64,000 nucleotides of DNA from [Bacillus] selenitireducens MLS10. GTDB lineage: Bacteria; Bacillota; Bacilli; Bacillales; Salisediminibacteriaceae. The stretch spans positions 620,001 to 684,000 of the forward strand of contig NC_014219.1 in the NCBI RefSeq assembly GCF_000093085.1. Direction: 5' to 3'. The notes under the pieces were generated by a model. The model was not told the DNA's origin, did not search any database, and saw only the letters and a list, made by a program, of their open reading frames with translations. Of this stretch, positions 32,701 through 42,300 are shown in pieces (position 1 is the first letter of the stretch; each line of letters begins with the position of its first letter). The translations under genes and the position numbers were made by a program.

Positions 32701-32791
32701 GGTGCAACCAGGCGAAGCGCAAACCGGTAAACAGTACCAGCGACAAGATCATCACCAAACTAATGTTACGGAACGATTGCGTCTTATTCAT
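29768..32791 (-). CDS. Large hybrid sensor kinase (7TMR-DISM, HisKA, REC, LytS-like)
   Basis: A protein of 1007 residues. A signal-anchor helix, an outer sensor domain of the 7TMR-DISM type (to about 200) and about seven membrane helices (about 205-400) lead into a first kinase core: phospho-His near 436 in NTAHELRNPLLG, with ATPase boxes NLLHNAVKF and GSGIASSDIE. A receiver domain has its Asp near 733 in VISDVMMPDMSG. The C-terminus is a second, LytS-type kinase core with QIRPHFLYNTLNAIASLS near 825 and ENAINHGAL and NGPGQ. Two kinase cores around one receiver suggest an internal relay. The likely output partner is the SARP regulator next door. Confidence 0.88.
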   Translation of the reverse strand: MNKTQSFRNISLVMILSLVLFTGLRFAWLHQFQEEPFTEVSGGYLDMSDASFEDGRIYSLSGTWLFDPNERVTEKSYSEMGETQFVPASWNQHFQNNENNYSGEGTYRLHLTLPDDLDAAIGLRFYEINSAAEIYANGEQIHSFNSLDHERDDRGMDYGPVDVTFHPGEDQELTLHVVVSNRALAQRGGLDRDILIGSEETMASVASISKGLQLSAGLILLLHAVYAIVLYLLPKQKKNPLLLLFGLMLLMFATGVFLDDEALLMFPVSLSDSLRMLLSLFVLTLYVMFLIVSVTVNLPKLVMKIASVFFISYASIIFFVPADYFSEFTNVTMLMFPVFSLTMITLTIRSILRGNQYAYFILVFLLAYTSNMVWGSMIKLNILQYPFYPADFIFSMMALMGLVIKQHTDITRENHRQANIIIENEANKDQFLANTAHELRNPLLGILTITDTILQQLDTKPKEAIRNELQLNRKIGDQMKFILDDLRDFTLLKESRIRLLPEPVDANATVRTIAEILSYQIAGKNVQIEVDTEKDLPMIYADQERFFQVIYNLLHNAVKFTDQGKIRVSVKRNGRAEFVQIIIADTGSGIASSDIERLMTPYEQGSNATMSGIGIGLNISKELTCLHGGHFQILSEEGQGTEIHLSWPVSTTTEKTVTPQTPKSQLHANSAEAKSLKQTDGNKCSLLLVDDDPVNLDLIANALNADYAVTLASDGETALSYLSEARFDLVISDVMMPDMSGYTLTEEIRKRYDLVTLPVLLLTPRYHAADIISGFEAGANDYVSKPVELSELQARVQTLTEMKHSAQKQIETEAALLQSQIRPHFLYNTLNAIASLSQKNPDRMVELLYEFGDYLKHSFRLPTTSGLVTLEEEMALIKPYLFIEQTRFEDRLTLSVDIADETTIHVPRLAIQTLMENAINHGALKSSAAGEVSLRAHRNEEGALITITDNGPGQADELRQLLSHQTNEQTKGIGLLNAHTRIKHLNGKGLVIDNRSGGGIIITVFLP

Positions 32792-33335
32792 ATACGTCTT
32801 CCTTTCACAATGATCGGATTTGTCTTGTAAAGAAATTGTAAAGATTGGGCAAGTATACTGAACATGTATGGGTTTTTATTTTGGGTATATTTGGATTATG
32901 AAGGGTTGTTCATCCACATGCGGTCTTCATGTGCATTGCCCGAATGGAAACGTTGATGAGATGACTGTATGTGGGCACTTGGTCATTTCGGAGTGAGTAG
33001 TGCAACCGGCCGAGCAGTATTGCTTTGGCCTCTTTGTTTTATAAAAAGCCGGTTTTAATACCAAGGAGATATTTCCTCTTCATTACGCGATATTTATTTG
33101 ATGCCGTAATGAGGATAAATTCATAACTAAAAAACAAACCTGGGGGGTGAGATGCATAAAACATTAAAAAAACATCAAAATGCCCGGAGACTTTTCAAAC
33201 AGATGAAGGACAAAGTCTTTGAATCGTTACCGGCTATGTAAAGACATTCAGGAAAGAGCCTGTGCATTCAACATAGCACAGTTTAAGATACGCTTCATCC
33301 GTTTAAGAAAATGATAACTGAAAAAGGAGAGGGAA
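32792..33335. other. Long intergenic region upstream of the giant adhesin
   Basis: About 540 bases. It holds a direct repeat TTGTAAAG at 32825-32832 and 32836-32843 (11-base step). A bulged inverted repeat lies at 33074-33115 (CATTACG / CGTAATG extended by TCCTC and GAGGA). A 29-codon frame with a GGGGGGTGAG start region lies at 33152-33241, and a short hairpin TGTGC/GCACA near 33260-33280. It must carry the kinase promoter on the left and the adhesin promoter on the right. I see no recognisable riboswitch. Confidence 0.45.
33152..33241 (+). CDS. Possible 29-residue basic leader peptide
   Basis: ATG 33152 follows GGGGGGTGAG and opens a 29-codon frame, MHKTLKKHQNARRLFKQM and onward, with many Lys and Arg. 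It ends 94 bases before the adhesin gene. It could be a translated leader, a small peptide or chance; no homologue comes to mind. The strong ribosome-site-like sequence is the main support. Confidence 0.25.
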   Translation: MHKTLKKHQNARRLFKQMKDKVFESLPAM

Positions 33336-36300
33336 ATGATGAAGAACAAAGCCGTATTAGTGTTATTGACATTTGTGTTGTTGTTTCAAACTGTTACGAG
33401 CAGTCTGTTTCTTGCAGGAGGTGTATCTGCGGATCAGTCGGACAAGGAGGATGTGGCGAGTGTATTTAACGATGTTCATATTTTAAACGAAGAGGGAGAG
33501 TCACCGGAACCGGGCAAATCAGAAGCAGTCACCGTGACTGTTGACTGGACGACTGAAGAAGTTGATGTGCATGAATCCTATGAAGAGTCTCTTCAGCTTC
33601 CGGAAGAAGTCGAGGTTGAAGAATCGACCGGCGATCTCATTGCAGAGGACGGTGAAGGTGAATCTGTGACAGTCGGTACATATCAAGTAACAGAAGAAGG
33701 GCTTGTGACTGTTTTGTTTAGGTCACAGCCGTCAGATAAGGCTGAAAAAGCGACTTTGAATCTCACAGAAGAGAAAAGCGATCCTTCCGAAAACGCTGAG
33801 ATCTCGTCTGAAGATCAAATGACGGATTCAGAAGAGAACAATGAGGAATCTATTAAAGACGAAAAGCAAGTGACGGAGACAGAAAATGCAGGATCGGAGG
33901 AAGAAGAGGTACATGTATTCGAGGGCAGCTTCTCGTTCAGCGCTGTGTACACTTCTCTTGAAGGTGAAGAAGATGCAGAGACAGGGGAAGTAAACAAAGA
34001 AGAAATGGATAAAGATGAAGGGTATGAAGATCGGAAAGAAAGCGACGAAGAAAAAGAGAGCGAATCCCTGAATACTTCTGATTCAGAATTTTCAATGATG
34101 AGCAATGGCAATGTCATTACTGAAAACATCATAACCAATGTTACAGTTAAAAAAGATGGAGTTACTCTCGAAGACGGAACAGCTTTGGAGATCGAGCCTC
34201 CGTTCAGTAATACATCATTGGAGCTGTCCTATGATTTTGAACTCATGGATGGTCATGGCTATACTGATGGTGCAAGCTATACCATTCCAGTTCCCGATAT
34301 GTTTACGATCCCTCAAATACCTGAATCAGGAGCTATTGATTTAACGCGGGCAGACGGGACTGTTTTTGGGACATTTTACGCGGACGGTAACGATATTATT
34401 ATTGTTTTTAATGATGAGATTGAACAGGCGTCGAATGTCACAGGAAATATTACTTTGCAGGCCGATTTTGATGATGCCTATGATGGCCCGGCAGAGGGAG
34501 ACAAAATAGTTATTCCTTTTGGAGACGATGAATCCCTTGAATTCCCAATTTCATTTATTCCAGATGAAAACGGTCTGGATAAACAAGCGATCGGGAATCG
34601 CGGATACAATACAGAATTCATTACTTGGACGGTGGACGTCAACAAAAACCTGCAAACGATCGAAAACGCACAGTTAACAGATAAGCTAACTCAGGGCGAT
34701 CACTCGTTTATTGAGGATTCTTTTGAAATCTATGAACTAGATATGAATGCGGATGGATCATTTAATGAACCATTGATTGATGTTACGGAAAGTCTGCTAG
34801 ATAATGGATTCACGTTAAGCCTTAGTGATGACGAGTTTGATTTAGCCATGGGTACGATTGATTCAGCCTACCGGCTTGTGTATCAAACGGAGATCAACGA
34901 CCGCGTTGGTGAAGAATATAAAAATGGCGCCACGTTAATAGGAGACGATTTGGAACTGAACACAGATGCGACGGTAGCTGTAACAAGAGGTGTGCCACTT
35001 GCCAAAGAGGCCACCGGATATGACGATGTCAATCAGACCATCGACTGGGAAGTGAAATATAACTATGACGAAAAAGAAATTTCCCAGGCAGAAGCGAAAT
35101 TGACCGATGTGTTTGGTGATGCGAACCAGACCTTAAACGAAGACTCTTTTGAAGTATTCCTCGTATCCATTGATCCGGATACGGGTGAAGAAACGGGTCA
35201 GGAACCCTACACAGATTACTCGCTTACTGTTACGGAAAACGGATATGTGCTTGAATTTGATGAAGATATTACGGATGCATTTAAAATCAGATACCAGACT
35301 AATACAATCGACCGGGTTGATGAAGACGCAAATGTTACAAATGAAATTTCCGATGAATTTGACAACACGTCAGAAGGCAGCCAATCCATCGGTCAGGGTA
35401 TTTTGATAAAAAACAATACAGACGCAGATTATCAGGAGAAAACCACCGACTGGTCTGTCACAATCAATCGTGATGAACAGCTGATGCAGAATACAGTCTT
35501 TGTGGATACACTGCCGGATGGCTTTACCTTTGATCAGGATTCCCTTTCTATCAGTGGATATTCCGGCGATTATGAGGTTGCATACAATGCTGAAAACAGT
35601 GAAGTAAAGGTTACATTCAACGATAACATCACTGAACGGGTGACAATTTCGTATACGACAGATATTGATTACAATTTGGTTGAAAGAGATGCCGACGGAA
35701 AAATTCTGAGTGGCTACTCGAATAGCGCCTCAGTCAAATGGATTCCTGAAGGGGAAGAGAACAGCGTGAGTAAGTCAGGTAGTGCAATATTCAATCCTGA
35801 TGAATTTACGAGGAATAACGGGTTCAAATTCGGCAGCTACAATGTGGCGGATAAAGAAATTACCTGGACGATTGGTGTGAATTATAACGAAGAAAATCTG
35901 GAAAATGTGATCGTGAATGATCCCATATCAGGAAACCAGAATTTCGACATTGAAAATGTTGCGATTTATGAAATGAATATGACTCCTGGAGCCGATGATT
36001 TTGAATTGGGTGAGGACGTTACTGATTCTGATGATTTTACAATCACACCCGAAACTGATCCGGTAGGATTCAATGTCAGTTTTGGAAACATCAGTGAAGG
36101 ATATGTCATTGTATTTACAACTGATTTCGAAGGCCAATCTGTAGAAGAGAAATACGAAAACACGGCCACAGTTGAAAGCGACAATCGTGAAGAGGCAAAT
36201 CTTGAAGCATCGGTCAGTCCACGATTCGGTGGTGAATTTTCAACGAAGCAGGGCCGACAGAGTGCTGAGAACGGCAGGATTGTCAATTGGACCGTCAATG

Positions 36301-39300
36301 TGAATTTCAGTCAGTCGGAAATTGAGAATCTGGTCATCGAGGATACACCTAGTATCAATCAGACAATTTTGCAAGATACGCTGAGGATTTATGAAACGAC
36401 GGCGACGGAGTCGAATATTCTAAAAGATGAAAACGCCACTTTGACGGAAGGCAATGATTATACAATTACGTTCACTGAAGATGAAGATGGCCAGGAATCG
36501 TATACAATTACTTTTATCAATGATAAAAGTACAATCGACCGTGCATATGTCCTTGAATATGACACGTATATCCTTTATGAGGGAGATGGCAATATCGCCA
36601 ACGACCTCTCCATCAGCGGTGAACAAGTTGCCGAAGACGAGGGTGGATCAACGGTTAATCAAACAATCAGTTTTAATAACATCAGCGGTTCTATCACTGG
36701 TGAGGTGGGTGCCCTTCAAATCGGGAAAATCGATGCCGAAGATAATGATAAGTCTCTTGAAGGAGCTGTATTTCATCTTTATGATGAGACTGGCGAAGTC
36801 CTCATACGCACCGGGACAACGGATGAAAATGGTGCATTACGCTTTGTCAATCTGCTGTACGGGGAGTATCAACTTGAAGAAGTATCACCTCCGGATGATT
36901 ATGCTCTCGACCCGAATGCCGATAATCCTCAAACCGTTGAGGTGAATGCGGACAGCGGAACAGTAGGAGAGGCGGATGTGACCGTTCAGAATTATGAAAT
37001 CAAACGTGATGTTCGCTTGACGAAGATTGACGGTACGACAGGAGAGACCCTTGAGGGCGTTACATTCCGTCTGTTTGACAATGACGACAACCAAATCGAC
37101 GGAGACTATGATACAGACAGTAACGGTGTTATTTATATAGAGGATCTGGCCCCTGGAGACTATTATTTCAAGGAGTCAGAGGCGAGAGAGCATTATCAGG
37201 ATAATGACACCGAATATCACTTTACCATTAAGGAAGACCACATCATATTGGATATTGATGCAGATGCGATCACCGTAGAGAATGAGCTGATTCCTGGCAG
37301 TGGATTTATGGGAAAAATTGATGCAGACAGAGTGTCAGGCGATAACCGTCTTGAAGGAGCAACATTCCGTATCGTCAATATCGATCAAGATCCGGAAATT
37401 AATTTTTCGCGAACAGTAACCTCTGATGCGGACGGTCGAATTGATACAGGTGACTTACGCCCGGGCTCATATACAATCGAAGAAGTATCAGCCCCTTCTG
37501 GTTTTGAACTATCCGGGCAGGATCCGATCGAGTTTGAGATTGAACGAAGCCAGGCGGATCCAATCGAAATCAGTTCGGACCCGTTCGAAAACAATGTAAA
37601 AACGACTGCCATTGAAGTAACGAAGCAAGATTCAATCAATGGTCAGATGTTACCGGGTGCAGAGTTTGAATTAACCTATTCAGAAGGGGATTATTATGAT
37701 TCTTCAACTCCTTTCTCTGCGCTAACTCGTGAAACAGATGAAAATGGAATACTGCGTTTTGAAGATTTGAAACCGGGGACTTACGAACTCAGAGAGACCG
37801 AGTCTCCTGAAGGGTATATCGCAGACGATACGCCAATAGAGGTTACCGTTACACTTGGAGATGTTCATAATGAACGGACGGTTGGTGTGACTGTCGATAA
37901 TGACCCATTTGCGAACATTACATTGACGAAAGTTGATTCGGAAACTGGAACATCTCTCGGAGGGGCGGTATTCGCTCTTGAAGATGATGATGAAAATGTC
38001 ATTGACGGCTTCGACGAACTGGTAACCGATGCTGAAGGAAAGATCAGTATTACCGGTTTGCCGGCGGGTGATTATCAAATAAGGGAAGTAACTGCTCCTG
38101 ATGGTTATGAGATTCAGGATGGCGGCTTTATTTCCGATGTGTTGAAAGTGGATGAAACTGTGACGGAAACGATCGAACTCGAGATCGGTGATGTTCGGAA
38201 TGATATCATTAAGGGTTCGGTCAGAGTTGTCAAAGTTGACGGCGAATCCAATGAAAGACTGGAAAATGTTGAATTTACTTTACGTGCTGTCGACTTGGTT
38301 AACGGTGGAACATACAGTGAAACCAGTCATACAACTGACAGTAACGGTGAAATCATTGTAGAGGACCTGAGGCCGGGAAGTTATGTCTTTGAGGAAGTGA
38401 ACCCTCTAGCTGGTTATCAGCCACACTGGGGTGATATCGGGTTCGAGATTGATTTTCCGCATGATGAAGCACAGATTGATATTGAGGTATTAAATTATGA
38501 ACTGATAACTGTTGATGTCGAAAAGCAGTGGAATGATGGTGACAATGCAAATGAAAATCGTCCTGATCTTGTTTCTGTTGAACTGCTTCAAGACGGTGAA
38601 ACAACAGGAAACACGATAGACCTGACGTCTGCGAACGACTGGCAGCACACGTTTGAAAACTTGGATGCCGTTGATGAAAATGGCGAATTCTATTCTTATA
38701 CAGTCGCTGAGCTGCATCCGGGACAAAATTATCAGCTGCAGGGTTCAATCGATGGAAATCAGACTGAAGGATTTACCATTACAAATGTTGAAACCCGAAG
38801 CATTGATATCGAAAAAATATGGTTGGACGATCAAAACAGATTGAACGAACGGCCTGACCGTATTGAAGTTCAGCTTTATCAAAACGGTGAACCTATTGGA
38901 GAAACTGAAGAGCTCACAGGACCCCAGTGGACTACACAATTTCCTGATTTGCCGGTTTATGATGCATCCGGTGCGCTATACAATTATGCCGTAGAAGAGA
39001 CGACGGAAGATGGCCGCTATGAACTGGTGGAAGTGAGTGGAAATCAGGACAGTGGTTTTGAAATTGTCAACAGGCTTACCGGGGAAGTGGATATTCCGGT
39101 GATCAAAGAGTGGCTTGATACTGACGGATCGGCAGAAAGACCATCTACGATCGTCGTCGATGTTTATCAGAAGCTCTATAATGATGCTGAATATCTGAAT
39201 GATGCATTTGACAGATTGGTTATCAGCCCGGACAGTGAAGGACACTGGGAAGGAGAATTCACTGGACTTCCGGAGTTTGATGAGCAAGGAAAAGAGTATG

Positions 39301-42300
39301 ATTACGAGATTGTCGAAGTTCCGGTTCCTGGCTATTCTTCCTCTGTAACTGATGAAGATGGAGAAGTGACGATTATCAACACCAGAACGGGTAAAGTGGC
39401 AGTTGAAGGTGTGAAATCCTGGCAGGACGATGACGAAGCAGATCGTCCCGATGAAGTGACGGTAAACCTGCTCAGAAATCAAACGGTAGTGGATTCTGTT
39501 ACGGTAACTGAAAATGAAAATTGGCAATACAGCTTCACTGATCTGCCAGAGTTCGATGAAAATGGTGCAACGTATACGTATACGCTCTCAGAACATGACG
39601 TACCGGGTTACGCCGTGAGCATTGATGGATTTGATTTGACAAATACACGTTCAGAGTTAAGGGATATCGAAGTGACGAAAGGTTGGCTGGATGATAATAA
39701 TCCGGAACGTCCGGATGAGATCACAATTACACTTCTGGGAAATGGATCTCCTGTTGAAACGGTCAATATGACGGATGAAGATGGATGGGTTCATGTGTTT
39801 GAGGATCTCGACGCATTTGATGGCCAGGGGCAGGCGATTTCATACAGCGTTGAAGAAGATGCGATTGAAGGATACGAAACGCAAATTGATGGATTTAACA
39901 TTACCAATCTTCGCTCTGAGACCATGGACATTGACGTGAACAAAACATGGCTCGATGACCAGAATGCAACGGGCGAAAGACCGGATTTCATAGTCGTGGA
40001 ACTTTTCAGAAGTGACGATCCGGACAAAGCTGTAGATACGAAAGTGATTCGTAATAGCGACGATTGGCAACATACATTCACTGATATGGAGAAGTTCGAT
40101 CAAAATGGTGTTGCATACAGCTATGAGATTGTTGAAACACCGGTATCCGGCTATGAGGTATCTACAAACGCAGTTGAGTCGGGATTTGAACTGACCAATC
40201 TGAGGCAGGGAACAATCAGTATTGATGTAATGAAAGAGTGGAATGATCAGTCGTCCACCGCTAATCGTCCTGATGATATTACAGTATTCTTATACAGAAG
40301 TGACGATAGCGATACGCCGTATGCTTCTGCAACGATCGAGAATGACGGTGGTTTATGGTCACATACATTCGAAGATTTGGATCAGTTCGATGATCAGGGT
40401 GTGGCCTATAATTATGTTGTAGAAGAAGAGCCAGTAGAAAATTACAACACCGAACCGCTCTCAGGTAATCCGGATGAGGGATTTGTGATCACGAATACTC
40501 TTCAGACGGAAGTAGCTGTTGAGAAAATTTGGCTTGATACAGAAGAGACAGAGGATCGCCCGGATTCAGTCATAATTGATTTAATCCGTGATGGAAATGT
40601 CTATGACACAAATGTAATTGACGAGAGTACACAGTGGCAGGCGGTTTTCGAAGGCCTTTCGAAATATACTCCTGAAGGAGATCTCTATGAGTATACTGTT
40701 GAGGAACGTGATGTAACAGATGCTTATACACTTGCCGAAATCTCCGGCAGTGCAGAAGACGGTTACACAGTTACGAATCTCCGCACAGGTGAAGTCACGG
40801 TTGAAGGGACGAAAACCTGGCAGGACGACAATGAATCAGACCGTCCGGAAGCGATTCGTCTGAATCTTCTTCAAAACCAGGCTGTCATCGAGACAATGGA
40901 AGTAACTTCAGAAGATGATTGGAGCTATGCATTTACTGATTTGCCGGAGTTTGATGAGAACGGTGAAGCCTATGAATATGCGGTCACTGAACAGGATGTC
41001 CCGGGTTATGCGGTTACGGTTGACGGTTTTGACCTGACCAATACGAGAAGCGAACAGCGGGATATTGAAGTGACGAAGGGCTGGCTCGATGATCACAGTG
41101 AAGATCGACCAGAAGAAATCACAGTGACTCTGTTTGCAAACGGGCAAGCAATGGAGACTGTCGAGATAAAAGAAGAGGACGAGTGGGTATACGTCTTTGA
41201 TGATCTTGAGTCTTATGATGAACAGGGACAGGCAATCTCGTACAGCATTGAAGAAGAGTCGGTTGATGGGTATGAGACGACGATCGATGGATTTAACATT
41301 ACGAACCTACGTGTTGGCGAGACAGAAGTCGAAGGCGCGAAAGTTTGGCTGGACGAACAGAGCTCAGAAATGAGGCCTGATGTAATTGAAGTGCATCTGT
41401 ATCAAAACGGTTCCTTATATGAAACGGTTGAGGTAACAGAAGCCACTGATTGGACGTATTCATTCACGGACCTTGATAAGTATGACGGTCAAGGAAAAAT
41501 GATTGAATATACAGTGGATGAATCTGCGGTTGACGGTTATACAACTGTAATTAATGGATTTGAAATAACGAATGTGCGCAGTGGTATCACACAAATTCCA
41601 GTTGAAAAAGTTTGGCTGGATGACGAGGATGCAACAGATGCAAGACCGGATTCTATTACAGTTCAATTGTTTAGAAGCGATGATGAGGAAACGTCTTATC
41701 AAAACGCGATACTTGACGCAAATGGAGAATGGACTTATGAGTTCTCTGACTTGCCATTATTTGATGATAGAGGACAACCTTATGAATATCAGGTTCGGGA
41801 AGTTCCGGTTGAGGGCTATTCAGATAATATTGTTGTGCAAGTTGAGAACGGTTATGTAGTAACAAATACGAGATATGAGGAAATAGATCTTGATGTTACA
41901 AAAGTATGGCTAGATGGCGAGGACACGAGTGCCAGACCAGAAACAATCACCGTTGATTTGTACCGTAATGATAACCTGAATGAACCGTTGGATTCCATTG
42001 TTCTCGATGGATCTTATAACAGTTGGTATCATACGTTTGAAAATCTTGACCGGTTTGATGAAGACGGTGTTGAATACGTATACAGTGTCGAGGAGCGTGA
42101 AATTCTTGAGGGATACGAACTGAAAGATATTACATTGGATGACGAAAATCTCTTTACAGTCACGAATCTCCGCACAGGTGAAGTCACGGTTGAAGGGACG
42201 AAAACCTGGCAGGACGACAATGAATCAGACCGTCCGGAAGCGATTCGTCTGAATCTTCTTCAAAACCAGGCTGTCATCGAGACAATGGAAGTAACTTCAG

